This document shows positions 18,313-26,934 of a DNA stretch of 64,000 nt, piece by piece. Source of the stretch: Nitratireductor sp. XY-223 (GTDB lineage: Bacteria; Pseudomonadota; Alphaproteobacteria; Rhizobiales; Rhizobiaceae); contig NZ_SPNT01000008.1 in NCBI RefSeq assembly GCF_004959855.1, positions 151,229 to 215,228 on the forward strand, given 5' to 3'. Numbering within the stretch: position 1 is the first letter of the stretch; the number at the start of each line of letters is the position of its first letter. The notes beneath the pieces are model-generated. The model was not told where the DNA came from and searched no databases. It saw nothing but the letters and a program-made list of their open reading frames with translations. The position numbers and the translations under genes were made by a program.

Positions 18313-18978
18313 TCAACGGCCCGGCTGCGGCAGTGCGAAACGCCAGTTGAGGTATCGCATGAACTGCGCGGCCATCAGGCTCAGGATCAGGAAGAACAAG
18401 CCGGCCAACGTGATCGGCTCAGTATAGCGGAACGTATCGTTGCCGATGATACGGGCCGTCGCCACCAGTTCGATCACGGTAATCGCCAGAAGAACCGGCG
18501 TTTCCTTGAACATGGCGACAAAATAGTTGCCGAGGGGCAGGATAATGGGCGGCACCGCTTGCGGCAGAATGATCCGCCTGAAGGTGTCGGCGGTGCTCAG
18601 ATTAATGGCGCGGGCGGCCTCCCACTGGCCGCGGCTGACCTGCTGGAAACCGGAGCGGTAGACTTCGGCGCAATAGGCGGAATAGTGCACGCCCAGCACC
18701 AGGACCCCGGTCACCATGGCAGACAGGAAGATGCCCGCCATGGGCAGGAAATAGTAGACCGCAAAGAGCTGAATCAGCAGCGGCGTGCTGCGGATGAATT
18801 CGATGAAGAGGCGTACCGAGAAGGTCACGACCGGTATCTGCATGAGCGAGATGATCGCCCAGACCAATCCCAAAGCCGCCGCAACGGCAAAACCAAGAAC
18901 CGTGACCTGCAGCGTCACGAGCGACGCCTGTGCCATCACCGGCAGGATTTCGATCGCGTAGTTCCAGTCCCAGATCAT
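18313..18978 (-). CDS. Amino-acid-type ABC transporter permease (EhuC/EhuD-like)
   Basis: A 221-residue HisM/GlnP-family permease with five predicted helices and the cytoplasmic EAA-type loop AARAINLSTADTFRRIILPQAVPPIILPLGNY. The ATG at 18978 overlaps the stop of the preceding permease by ATGA, which decides the start over the longer frame from 19047. It forms the membrane pore with the 18975-19703 product. No ATPase gene is on this strand; the candidate ATPase is at 22605-23417 on the other. Confidence 0.9.
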   Translation of the reverse strand: MIWDWNYAIEILPVMAQASLVTLQVTVLGFAVAAALGLVWAIISLMQIPVVTFSVRLFIEFIRSTPLLIQLFAVYYFLPMAGIFLSAMVTGVLVLGVHYSAYCAEVYRSGFQQVSRGQWEAARAINLSTADTFRRIILPQAVPPIILPLGNYFVAMFKETPVLLAITVIELVATARIIGNDTFRYTEPITLAGLFFLILSLMAAQFMRYLNWRFALPQPGR

Positions 18979-19703
18979 CGAACCGCCACCTTGGCCACGC
19001 CACGGGAGAAACGCTGCTCCAGCAGCTTCATGGCGATTGTGATGCAAAGACCGATGGCAAAATACATGAACAGAATGATCGTGAAGACCGCCACGGTGCG
19101 ATAGGTGGTCTGATTGAGCTGATAGGCGGTGTAGGTGAGGTCCGAGATCCCGATGAACGAGACAAGCGCCGTCAGCTTGAAAAGCTGGATCGCCAGATTT
19201 CCGAACGGGGGGATCATCATCCGGATGGCCTGCGGCAGGATGATGCGCCGCATCCTGGTCCAGCCCGTCATATTGATTGCCGTGGCCGCTTCCAGTTGTG
19301 CCTTCGGCACGGCGCGCACCGATGCCTCAACGACAATGGCCGCATAGGCCCCGACATTGAGCGACACGGCCAGAACACCGGCAACAAACGGATCGAGCCG
19401 GGGCCCGAACAGGGGCAGGACATAAAAGAGCCAGAAGAGCTGAACCAGTGCCGAGGTGCCGCGGAAGATTTCGACATAACCGGCGGACAGCCATCGCACC
19501 GGCGCCCAAGGGGCCAGTCGACCGAGACCGGCTGTAAAGGCGATCACCACGGTGATCACGGACGAGACGACCACGATCTTCAGCGTCACCAGCGCCCCGT
19601 CTACAAAAACCTCTCCGTTGGCGGCAAAGGGCGAACTGAAAAAGTAGACGAGGCCGAGTGCGACCGTCACCAGAAGAGTGATCACCAGGGCCCGGATCGA
19701 CAT
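18975..19703 (-). CDS. Amino-acid-type ABC transporter permease (EhuC/EhuD-like)
   Basis: A 242-residue HisM/GlnP permease. Visible are LVQLFWLFYVLPLFGPRL, the EAA loop AATAINMTGWTRMRRIILPQAIRMMIPPFGN, and about five helices. It follows the binding-protein gene after a 62-bp gap with a strong hairpin and overlaps the next permease by 4 bp. It is the partner permease of a polar amino acid or compatible-solute importer. Confidence 0.9.
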   Translation of the reverse strand: MSIRALVITLLVTVALGLVYFFSSPFAANGEVFVDGALVTLKIVVVSSVITVVIAFTAGLGRLAPWAPVRWLSAGYVEIFRGTSALVQLFWLFYVLPLFGPRLDPFVAGVLAVSLNVGAYAAIVVEASVRAVPKAQLEAATAINMTGWTRMRRIILPQAIRMMIPPFGNLAIQLFKLTALVSFIGISDLTYTAYQLNQTTYRTVAVFTIILFMYFAIGLCITIAMKLLEQRFSRGVAKVAVR

Positions 19704-19726
19704 GTTAGCTCATTTCTCCATGGCAA

Positions 19727-19754
19727 GCGCGCCGCGTGGCTGATTGCGGCGCGC
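19727..19754 (-). promoter_or_regulatory. Intercistronic stem-loop after the EhuB-like gene
   Basis: The perfect 9-bp arms GCGCGCCGC and GCGGCGCGC flank a 10-base loop, 11 bp after the binding-protein stop and before the first permease. There is no T-run. It belongs to the set of stem-loops seen after the binding-protein genes in this window. Confidence 0.68.
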
Positions 19755-19765
19755 CTGGAAACTGA

Positions 19766-20653
19766 TCACAGGCCAGCTTTACACAGCTCCTTCTGGGCCA
19801 GGGCCGGGCCGTCTGCATCGGTGAAGCCCCAGGCGGATGCCATCTTGAGGTAGCCGCCGCTTTCCATATAGTCGGCCTGGATCGCGTCGAATGCATCCCG
19901 GAAGGCCATGTTGGCGGCCAGATCGTCTTCGCTCTGGCCTTTCGGAAAGGCGATCGCGCCGTGGCCCTTGTAGACCTCTCCGGCAATCTCGGTAATCGAA
20001 CCGGAGCTTTCCACGCCGATCAGTTCACCCGCGGTGCGCACGATGTCGGCGATCGCAAACGCCGACAATGCGAAGCCGTCGGCGCGCCCGGCCATGACGG
20101 CCGAAATGCCGGCAGCCTTGTCGGATACCTTCAGCAGTTTTTCGTCGGGAACGCCGTCGCGCTTGGCCAGTGTCTCTTCCGTGCCGCCTGCAAGCACTGC
20201 AAGTATGGCGCCATCGGTTTCAGCGATATCCTTGAAATTGTGCAAACCCTTCGGGTTGCCCGCCTTGACGACATAGGCCGCACCCTGACCGAAGGTCGGC
20301 TCAGCGAACAGCACCTGCTTGCAACGCTCGGGCCGGATATAAATGCCGGCGGCGGCCAGATCGATGCGGCCGGCAACCAGGGAGGGGATCAGCGCGCCGA
20401 AGTCCATGGCGACATATTCGATGTCGGTGATGCCCATTTCGTCGAGAACATGCTGGACCACCTCGACCTGCTCTCCGGTAAAGCTGCCATCGGCCTGTTT
20501 GTATCCATAGGGCGCATATCCGGCGATGCCGACCGTTACGCCTTCCGATTTGAACTGCTCAATGAGTGAATTGTCCGCCGCGGAAGCGGCGGCCGCACCC
20601 AGAGCAATTGCGCCAGCGCAGAGTGTGCCAACCAAAAACTTTGCAACGTCCAT
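19766..20653 (-). CDS. Extracellular solute-binding protein family 3, EhuB-like
   Basis: A 295-residue periplasmic receptor with a signal peptide (MDVAKFLVGTLCAGAIALGA then AAASAAD, cleavage near residue 26). The family 3 core is visible: VGIAGYAPYGYKQADGSFTGE, GALIPSLVAGRIDLAAAGIYI and RPERCKQVLFAEP. The RPERC and AGGTEETLA stretches resemble ectoine/hydroxyectoine receptor EhuB. No ectoine degradation gene is nearby, so the ligand is unproven. The ATG at 20653 is preceded by AAGGAGA; the longer frame to 20749 runs through the promoter. Confidence 0.88.
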   Translation of the reverse strand: MDVAKFLVGTLCAGAIALGAAAASAADNSLIEQFKSEGVTVGIAGYAPYGYKQADGSFTGEQVEVVQHVLDEMGITDIEYVAMDFGALIPSLVAGRIDLAAAGIYIRPERCKQVLFAEPTFGQGAAYVVKAGNPKGLHNFKDIAETDGAILAVLAGGTEETLAKRDGVPDEKLLKVSDKAAGISAVMAGRADGFALSAFAIADIVRTAGELIGVESSGSITEIAGEVYKGHGAIAFPKGQSEDDLAANMAFRDAFDAIQADYMESGGYLKMASAWGFTDADGPALAQKELCKAGL

Positions 20654-20752
20654 GGAAATCTCTCCTTTGATTTCGTGTGCAGCGGTCACGCCAAGTGTCA
20701 CATATGCATCCTTCCGCAACACGTGATCAAAATCCAGAGAAAAATACAAGTT

Positions 20753-20819
20753 CAGACGAATAACACTGAAATAAGCCCAATTTCAGATGGTTCGTCTGCA
20801 AGAACCCAGATACCTGTAT
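20753..20819. promoter_or_regulatory. Nested inverted repeats in the EhuB-like / MOSC-reductase divergent promoter
   Basis: The outer arms CAGACGAA (20753-20760) and TTCGTCTG (20791-20798) enclose the inner arms CTGAAAT (20766-20772) and ATTTCAG (20780-20786). Just downstream, ATACCTGTAT (20810-20819) is an ATAC-N2-GTAT dyad of the kind GntR-family proteins often bind. All lie 21-87 bp upstream of the 20840 start. Confidence 0.55.
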
Positions 20820-20839
20820 ACCTGTGGGAAGTTTTTCAG

Positions 20840-22636
20840 ATGCCGAACGACGGACAATCCAACATGAAAAATGAGGTCATCGACCTGTTTCTCGGCAAAA
20901 CCCGGCAGGAACGCATCGCCGGAGTGCGGGAGCCGACAGCCTATATGCGTCATTCCGTTTCCGGACGCATCGGCGTGGGTCCTGATGGCCTGCAGGAAAA
21001 TGAACTCGGCACCGCGCGCCGGCTGGGCCGGCGGAGCCATGCTGTCTATCTTCTGGCACAGGACCACTACCTGTATTTTTCGCAACTGCTCGAACGTCAG
21101 CTTCCCGCCGGCATACTGTCTGAAAACGTCACCTATTCCGGTCCTGATGAAACCCGTTTGCGGATCGGCGATACGATCAGGGTTGGAACGGCTTTGCTGC
21201 GGCTCGTGCTGCCGCGCGTGCCATGTTATAAAATGGCGCATTTTGTCGGCACCGGGCCCGGTTTTCCTGCCCGGTTTTCAGCCAGTGGAAAGACGGGGAT
21301 TTATGCGGCTGTGGTGGAGGAGGGCGAAGTCTGGCGTCAGGCGCCGTTTGTGGTCGAAAGCACCTGCCCGGAAAACGCGACCATTGCGGAACTCAACCAC
21401 GCCATAACGGCTTTTGATCTCGACCCCGATACCGTCGAGCGTGTGCTTGCCTCGCCCGATCTCGACCCGGCGCTTGGTGCAACGATCAAGGAGCGTGTCC
21501 TGGCCTTCAGGCCCGGGATCGCCGTGCCATCCGCCTCCGGCCGCATTGTTTCACGGCATTATGCCGCCCCCGATGTGGCTGTGCTCGACATCGAACCGGC
21601 CAGCGGGGCAGGGGCCGTCGCGAAGCCCGGCCAGTTCATAACGGTCGGGGTGGAAACCGCCGGCGGTGACACGCATTATCGTTGCTATTCGTTGATTGAT
21701 GGGCCGGGGGCGGCTGCACCGTACGCGCCTTATCGCATTGCCGTACGCCGCGAATGCGACAGCCACAACGAACCGTCGGTCTCGGCGCTGTTGAACGGGC
21801 CGGATGTGGCCGGCAGGCCGTGCCGCATATATCCGCCTGCCGGCGATTTCGTGTTGCCTGAACGTCCTGACCGGCCGATCCTGTTTATAGCCGGAGGGAT
21901 CGGCATCACGCCAATCCTCATGCAGATAAAGGCCCTGCTTGCAGGGGACCGACCAGTGCCCCTGTCGCTCCATTATATCTGCCGTGACCGCTCGCATGCG
22001 GCCTTTGACGACGAATTGGCGGCTCTTGCCGCTGCGGATGGCCGTTTCAGCTACAGGCTGCATCTGACACGGCCAAGTCCGGAACACTCCATCGACGGTC
22101 ACATCTCATCCGGGCGGCCCGATATTGCAAGAATCGTCGCGGCGGCCGGTGTGGACATCGAGCTTTTCGTTTGCGGTCCGTTGGGGTTGATTGAGGCTGT
22201 GCGCGAGACTCATCATGCGATGGGCGGCGATGGAGACCGCCTGCATTTCGAACTCTTCGACGTCAGCGGTGCGCAGGGCACAACAGCGCAACCGGCACCA
22301 AAGGCGCATGTGACCATCGCATCCCATGATGTCGATGGCGATTGGACACCTTCACGTGGACCGCTTCTGGCCTGGGTCGAGACCGAGACCGGTCTGCGCC
22401 CGCCGGCGGCCTGCCGGTCCGGCCTTTGCCGCACCTGTGTCGCCGGGCTTGAGCGGGGGCAGGTGACCTATCCGTCTTCCGTCAAAGCTCCGCCGCCTGA
22501 TCAGGTTCTTTTGTGCTGCGCCCAGCCGACGACGTCTGAACTTGTCGTGAATCTGCCTGCCGGCACGCCATCCGGACCCCGGCTTGAACAACAGGAAAAG
22601 GCCCATGAACGCCAGCACGTACCGAGCCTCGATTGA
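20840..22636 (+). CDS. MOSC domain-flavin reductase-[2Fe-2S] ferredoxin fusion oxidoreductase
   Basis: A 598-residue, three-part protein. Residues about 15-170 form a YiiM-like MOSC domain with the molybdenum-cofactor Cys in PRVPCYKM (Cys129). Residues about 230-470 form a ferredoxin-NADP-reductase module with RCYSLIDGP (flavin), IAGGIGITPI (NAD site) and FVCGPLGL. Residues about 488-575 form a plant-type ferredoxin with C525-x4-C530-x2-C533 and C560. The reductase part resembles phthalate-dioxygenase-type reductases such as VanB. No oxygenase partner lies in the window. The last 32 bp overlap the ABC ATPase gene. The start at 20840 has GGGAA upstream; Met at 20864 is an alternative. Confidence 0.9.
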   Translation: MPNDGQSNMKNEVIDLFLGKTRQERIAGVREPTAYMRHSVSGRIGVGPDGLQENELGTARRLGRRSHAVYLLAQDHYLYFSQLLERQLPAGILSENVTYSGPDETRLRIGDTIRVGTALLRLVLPRVPCYKMAHFVGTGPGFPARFSASGKTGIYAAVVEEGEVWRQAPFVVESTCPENATIAELNHAITAFDLDPDTVERVLASPDLDPALGATIKERVLAFRPGIAVPSASGRIVSRHYAAPDVAVLDIEPASGAGAVAKPGQFITVGVETAGGDTHYRCYSLIDGPGAAAPYAPYRIAVRRECDSHNEPSVSALLNGPDVAGRPCRIYPPAGDFVLPERPDRPILFIAGGIGITPILMQIKALLAGDRPVPLSLHYICRDRSHAAFDDELAALAAADGRFSYRLHLTRPSPEHSIDGHISSGRPDIARIVAAAGVDIELFVCGPLGLIEAVRETHHAMGGDGDRLHFELFDVSGAQGTTAQPAPKAHVTIASHDVDGDWTPSRGPLLAWVETETGLRPPAACRSGLCRTCVAGLERGQVTYPSSVKAPPPDQVLLCCAQPTTSELVVNLPAGTPSGPRLEQQEKAHERQHVPSLD

Positions 22637-23417
22637 AGGTCCCGAGCGTCCGATGGTCCGCTTTTCCGGGGTGACCAAACGCTACGGCGAACTCACCGTT
22701 CTCGATGGGCTGGACCTTGATGTCTCCGCCGGTGAAATGGTGACGATCATCGGACCTTCCGGTTCGGGCAAGACCACCGTTCTGCGGGTGCTGATGACAT
22801 TGGAAAACATCGATGACGGCATCATCTATGTCGACGGCCAGCCGCTGACGCATATGCAGAAGGCCGGCACTCTGGTGCCCGCCGATGCCCGCCATCTTCG
22901 CGAAATGCGCGCGCAGATCGGCATGTGTTTTCAGCACTTCAACCTGTTTCCCCACATGACCGCACTCGGCAATTGCATGGAGGGGCCGGTCTACTCGCTC
23001 GGCATGTCAAAAACCGAAGCCAGGGAGCGGGCCGTCGAACTGCTCGACATGGTGGGACTGGCGGACAAGCGCGATCATTATCCGAGCCAGCTCTCGGGCG
23101 GCCAGCAGCAACGGGTGGCGATTGCCCGGGCGCTCGCCATGCGCCCCAAGATCATGCTCTTTGATGAAGTGACGTCTGCGCTCGATCCCGAGGTGATCGG
23201 CGAGGTGACGAATGTCATCCGCAAGCTTGTCGAAGAGTACAAGCTGACCATGCTTATGGTGACCCATCAGATGGGCTTTGCCAAAGACATCTCCGACAGG
23301 GTCTGCTTCTTTTACGGCGGCAAGATCGAGGAGCAGGCCCCGCCCGAAGAGCTGTTCGCAGATCCGCAGCGCGCGCGCACGCAGCAGTTCCTCAGCGCCG
23401 TCAAGGCAGCAATCTAA
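22605..23417 (+). CDS. Amino-acid-type ABC transporter ATP-binding protein, EhuA-like
   Basis: A 270-residue single-domain ATPase: Walker [11 protein letters not shown]-loop [11 protein letters not shown], signature [15 protein letters not shown], Walker [13 protein letters not shown], switch His in MVTHQMGFA. An insertion around [22 protein letters not shown] is a feature of EhuA proteins as I recall them. The ATG at 22605 has AGGAAAAGG upstream. It overlaps the MOSC-reductase gene by 32 bp, so reductase and transport ATPase are made together. It most likely energises the permeases encoded divergently at 18313-19703. Confidence 0.9.
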   Translation: MNASTYRASIEGPERPMVRFSGVTKRYGELTVLDGLDLDVSAGEMVTIIGPSGSGKTTVLRVLMTLENIDDGIIYVDGQPLTHMQKAGTLVPADARHLREMRAQIGMCFQHFNLFPHMTALGNCMEGPVYSLGMSKTEARERAVELLDMVGLADKRDHYPSQLSGGQQQRVAIARALAMRPKIMLFDEVTSALDPEVIGEVTNVIRKLVEEYKLTMLMVTHQMGFAKDISDRVCFFYGGKIEEQAPPEELFADPQRARTQQFLSAVKAAI

Positions 23418-23491
23418 ATATCGTGTGTCTTGCTTTTGATTGCGCTGGACCGGTTGTCGCAGCGTCAAAATCACTGTGTGGCGATCCGCAT

Positions 23492-24526
23492 TCAGCTTGA
23501 TCGCCGCGCCGCGTTCGTCGTGCTGTCGCGGGCAATGAGCCGCGGTGTCACTTTGCTCTCGGGTGCCAGGGTTCCCTCGGCGAGCCCCAGTGCCCGCAAG
23601 AGCACGGTTGCCGTGCGCACGCCGATTTCCTCGCACGATACGTCGACGGTCGTAATCGCCGGTATCGCGTGCTCGGAAAGGGCGTCGGCGCCGAAGCCGG
23701 CCACCGCGATGTCTTGCGGGACCTTCAAGCCGGCCCGTTGCGCCTCGGTCATGGCGCCGAAGGCGGCCTGGTCGGAGACGCACATGACCGCCTCGGTGTC
23801 CGGCCACCGGTCCAGCATGCGGCGCATCGAAAGCGCCCCCTCGCGCATGGTGATCGGCGGTGGGCCGGTGGCCACCAGCCGGTCGGCCGCAAGCCCGTTC
23901 GCCTCCAGCGCCGCAACGAATCCCCGCCGCCGGTCGAGACCGCGCGTGTCGCGCGAAGTGTCGCCGCCGATGAAGCCGATCTTGCCGTAACCCTGTTCGA
24001 TGAAGTGCTCGACCATGAGCCGTCCTGCGGCCGCGTTGGAGAAACCGACCACATCGCCGAGCGGCATTTCAGGCAGGTCCCAGGTCTCGACCACGGGCAC
24101 GCCGGAATTGCCGATCAGCCGCCGGCAGCGCTCCGTGTGCGCGCCGCCGGTGACCACGATCGCCTCGGGCCGGCGGCGCAGGAACTGTTCGATCAGTCGT
24201 TCCTCCTCGTCCTTGGAATAGTCGGTGTAGCCGAGCAGGACCTGCAGGTCGGTGCCGCGCAGTGTATCGACAATGCCGCGCAGCGTATCGGCGAAGTTGG
24301 AGTTGTTGATAGACGGGATGGTCACCGCGACGAAGCCCGTCTTGCGCGACGAAAGGTTCGCGGCCGAACTGTCCAGCACATAGCCGAGCGCATCGGCGGC
24401 TTCCTGGATCTTTGTGCGCGTCTTTTCGCTCACCGACGTGTCGGGCTTGAGCGCCCGCGAGACCGTCATCGTCGAAACGCCTGCCGCCGCCGCGACATCC
24501 GCCATTGTCGGCGCTTTTGGTTTCAT
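23492..24526 (-). CDS. LacI-family regulator (second of an overlapping pair)
   Basis: A 344-residue LacI/GalR regulator. The helix-turn-helix is TMADVAAAAGVSTMTVSRALK (residues 6-26), followed by the hinge segment LDSSAANLSSRKTGFVAV and an effector domain ending in SKVTPRLIARDST, as in gluconate-type (GntR-like) LacI proteins. Two in-frame ATGs exist: 24535, which overlaps the upstream stop by ATGA, and 24526, which has GAGGGG at better spacing and is used here. It follows another LacI gene directly, so both are made from one promoter. Confidence 0.92.
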   Translation of the reverse strand: MKPKAPTMADVAAAAGVSTMTVSRALKPDTSVSEKTRTKIQEAADALGYVLDSSAANLSSRKTGFVAVTIPSINNSNFADTLRGIVDTLRGTDLQVLLGYTDYSKDEEERLIEQFLRRRPEAIVVTGGAHTERCRRLIGNSGVPVVETWDLPEMPLGDVVGFSNAAAGRLMVEHFIEQGYGKIGFIGGDTSRDTRGLDRRRGFVAALEANGLAADRLVATGPPPITMREGALSMRRMLDRWPDTEAVMCVSDQAAFGAMTEAQRAGLKVPQDIAVAGFGADALSEHAIPAITTVDVSCEEIGVRTATVLLRALGLAEGTLAPESKVTPRLIARDSTTNAARRSS

Positions 24527-24531
24527 CCCAG

Positions 24532-25614
24532 TCATCCCCTCTTGTTGGCGCCAGCATCTAACACAGGCCGAAATCCGGAGGAAGCGCGCAGCGGTCGTGT
24601 GGTTTCGCCGGCGAAGAGCTCCACCGGCATGCAGATGGATCGTTCGGTCTTCGCGCCGAGGATCTTTGCGACCAGCATGCGCGCGCCGGTCGCGCCCATC
24701 AGCGTGCGCGGCGTGATCGAGGTGGTAAGCGGTTTTTTCAGCACGGCATTGATATTGAGCCCGTTGAAGCCGGCGATGCCGATGTCGCGCGGCACGTCCA
24801 GACCGTGTGCCTCGCAGGCCATCAGTCCGCCGAAGGCCATGTGGTCGTTGAGGAAGTAGAGGACATCGGGGTTGTCCGCCAATTCGCCAAGCGCCCGTTC
24901 GGCGGCACACCGGCCGCTTTCGAACGAGGCCCGCCGGTCGGCGCGAAAGTCCGGGACGCGGGTCACGCCCTTTTCCGAAAATGCTTCGCAAAATCCGTGA
25001 AACCGTGCTTCCGCGCGCCGGTCCCAGCCGCACTCGATGCCGACATAGGCCGGCCGCCGGTAGCCGAGTGCGACAAGGTGGCGGCCCACGGCCCTGCCGG
25101 CGGCAAAATGATCGACGCCGACACAAAGGTCGATCGGGTCGTCCGTATGGTCCCAGATTTCCAGCGTCGGGATGCCCGCGTCGACGAGCTGGCGTCGCGC
25201 CCGGTTCGTGTGGTCGATCCCCGACAGGATGATGCCTGCCGGATGCCAGGAGACCATGCGGCTCACCCAGCGCCGCTCGCGGTCCGGCTGGTATTCGGTC
25301 GTGTCCATGACGGTCTGGAAGCCGGCCTTGGAAAAGATATCGCGCATGCCGGCAAAGATCTCGGCGAACACCGCTTCGAACAGCGTCGGCACCGACACGC
25401 CGATGAGCGTGGAATTGGCTGCCGCCAATGAGCCCGCGACGCGGTTTGGCGCGTAACCCAGGCGCTTGGCGATTGCCAGGATTTCGGTGCGCCGCTTGGC
25501 TGAAACGCCCTCCACACCGCGCATGACGCGCGACACCGACATGATCGAGACACCGGCCTCGCGCGCCACATCCTCGATCTTGGCGGGGCGTCGGTCGGTT
25601 CTCCCGTCAGTCAT
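24532..25614 (-). CDS. LacI-family regulator (first of an overlapping pair)
   Basis: A 360-residue LacI/GalR regulator with helix-turn-helix AKIEDVAREAGVSIMSVSRVMRG (residues 11-33) and the hinge LGYAPNRVAGSLAAANSTLIG. The effector domain includes GIILSGIDHTNRARRQL and GIAGFNGLNINAVLKKPLTTS. It is divergent from the CUT1 transporter operon. A 26-bp perfect palindrome and a GntR-type site lie between, so at least one LacI protein likely binds here. Confidence 0.93.
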   Translation of the reverse strand: MTDGRTDRRPAKIEDVAREAGVSIMSVSRVMRGVEGVSAKRRTEILAIAKRLGYAPNRVAGSLAAANSTLIGVSVPTLFEAVFAEIFAGMRDIFSKAGFQTVMDTTEYQPDRERRWVSRMVSWHPAGIILSGIDHTNRARRQLVDAGIPTLEIWDHTDDPIDLCVGVDHFAAGRAVGRHLVALGYRRPAYVGIECGWDRRAEARFHGFCEAFSEKGVTRVPDFRADRRASFESGRCAAERALGELADNPDVLYFLNDHMAFGGLMACEAHGLDVPRDIGIAGFNGLNINAVLKKPLTTSITPRTLMGATGARMLVAKILGAKTERSICMPVELFAGETTRPLRASSGFRPVLDAGANKRG

Positions 25615-25682
25615 ACGCTTCTCGCTTTGAATGGGTTTTATTCATGTTTGTCAGAGGCTTAAGTTCTGTTTTTGCAACCTAG

Positions 25683-25708
25683 AATCAACGTTAGCGCTAA
25701 CGTTGATT
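25683..25708. promoter_or_regulatory. Perfect 26-bp palindromic operator, core GTTAGCGCTAAC
   Basis: AATCAACGTTAGC is followed directly by its exact reverse complement GCTAACGTTGATT. The central-CG palindrome is typical of LacI-family operators. It lies 69 bp upstream of the LacI gene start at 25614 and 101 bp upstream of the TTG at 25809. I did not see another copy in the window, so it is probably specific to one or both of the paired LacI proteins. Confidence 0.8.
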
Positions 25709-25745
25709 GCCGAATATTCGTTTGCAATCGGTTCTCCCAGTGATG

Positions 25746-25761
25746 ATGTTATCGGTAACAT
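25746..25761. promoter_or_regulatory. GntR/IdnR-type operator upstream of the CUT1 operon
   Basis: ATGTTATCGGTAACAT has the ATGTTA-N4-TAACAT form of enterobacterial GntR/IdnR operators. It lies 48 bp upstream of the TTG start at 25809. Near-identical sites occur at 33149, 35642 and 40789, linking this operon to the gluconate/idonate genes. Confidence 0.78.
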
Positions 25762-25808
25762 AAACTGGTCGGAGGAGCCAGTGCGGACTTTGTCGGGAGG
25801 CCATTCGT

Positions 25809-26891
25809 TTGCCAAAGATCCATTTCGACCACATCGAAAAGAGCTTCGGGACGGTGCGTGTATTGCCGCCGCTCGATCTTCAATTGAACGACGGCGAGTT
25901 CACCGTCCTCGTCGGTCCGTCCGGCTGTGGGAAATCGACGACACTGCGCATCCTGGCAGGCCTCGAATCGCTGTCCGCCGGCGAAATCTATTTCGATGAC
26001 GCGCCGATCAGCCACCTGGCCCCCAAGGACCGCGATCTCGCGATGGTGTTCCAGGACTACGCGCTCTATCCGCATATGGACATCGCACGGAATATGTCCT
26101 TCGCCCTGCGGCTGCAGCGCGCGCCACGCGCCGAAATAGCCGCCAAGGTGCAACGCGTCGCCGAAATGCTCAACATCGCCCACCTGCTGGATCGCAAGCC
26201 GGCGGAGCTCTCCGGCGGTCAGCGCCAGCGCGTCGCCATGGGCAGGGCGCTGGTGCGCGATGCGTCAACATTTCTCTTTGACGAGCCGCTGTCGAACCTC
26301 GACGCCAAATTGCGCGCCAAGATGCGCACCGAGCTCGCGGAGATGCGCGACACGCTCGACAAGAACATGATCTACGTCACCCACGACCAGATCGAGGCGA
26401 TGACGCTGGGGGACCGCATCGTCGTCATGTCGGAGGGCGTCATCCAGCAGCAGGGCAGCCCGGAAGAACTGTTCAAGACACCGGCCAACCAGTTCGTCGC
26501 CGGCTTCATCGGCAGTCCGACGATGAATTTCCTCGGCGGCAGCCTGGCCCGCGAGGCGGACAGGCTGTGGGTGCGCGGCGACGGTTTCCTGTTGCCGCTG
26601 ACGGATGAACAGTCCGGCCGGCTCAACGGAAATACCCCCGGCGATGTTTCCGTCGGCATCCGGCCGTCCTCCTTCAGTGCCGACCCGAAAGTGGGCGCGC
26701 CGATCGAATTGCATCTCGCCGTTTCCGAATATCTCGGCGCTCAGTCCGTGCTCGTGACCCGCTGCGGCGAGGAGGAAGTGCTCGTCGAATATGACAGTGC
26801 CACGCCCATGAAATCGGGCGTCAGCATGACCTTCGGCGTGCGCCCCGAGGACATCATGCTGTTTGACCGCGCCAGCGGCGCGCGGCTGTGA
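25809..26891 (+). CDS. CUT1 sugar ABC transporter ATP-binding protein (UgpC/MalK-like)
   Basis: A 360-residue ATPase: Walker A GPSGCGKST, Q-loop VFQDYALYPHM, signature LSGGQRQRVAMGRAL, Walker B TFLFDEPLSNLD, His in VTHDQIEAM. The C-terminal TOBE-type regulatory half of about 120 residues is present. The start is TTG at 25809 with GGGAGG at 8-bp spacing. It leads the operon ATPase-receptor-permease-permease-b561, under the GntR-type site and the 26-bp palindrome. Confidence 0.93.
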   Translation: MPKIHFDHIEKSFGTVRVLPPLDLQLNDGEFTVLVGPSGCGKSTTLRILAGLESLSAGEIYFDDAPISHLAPKDRDLAMVFQDYALYPHMDIARNMSFALRLQRAPRAEIAAKVQRVAEMLNIAHLLDRKPAELSGGQRQRVAMGRALVRDASTFLFDEPLSNLDAKLRAKMRTELAEMRDTLDKNMIYVTHDQIEAMTLGDRIVVMSEGVIQQQGSPEELFKTPANQFVAGFIGSPTMNFLGGSLAREADRLWVRGDGFLLPLTDEQSGRLNGNTPGDVSVGIRPSSFSADPKVGAPIELHLAVSEYLGAQSVLVTRCGEEEVLVEYDSATPMKSGVSMTFGVRPEDIMLFDRASGARL

Positions 26892-26934
26892 ACCCGTTTG
26901 ATTTTCCGCTTTCAGCAAAAGGGAGGAACCACAT

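Noticed and set aside
18313..23417. Firm naming of this transporter as ectoine uptake (ehuABCD)
   Set aside because: The receptor and ATPase resemble EhuB and EhuA, but no ectoine hydrolase or other eut gene is present and the operon structure differs, so only EhuABCD-like is claimed.
24536..25126. N-terminal extension of the 23492-24526 LacI gene
   Set aside because: This stretch is a shadow of the neighbouring LacI gene. The helix-turn-helix begins right after the ATG at 24526.
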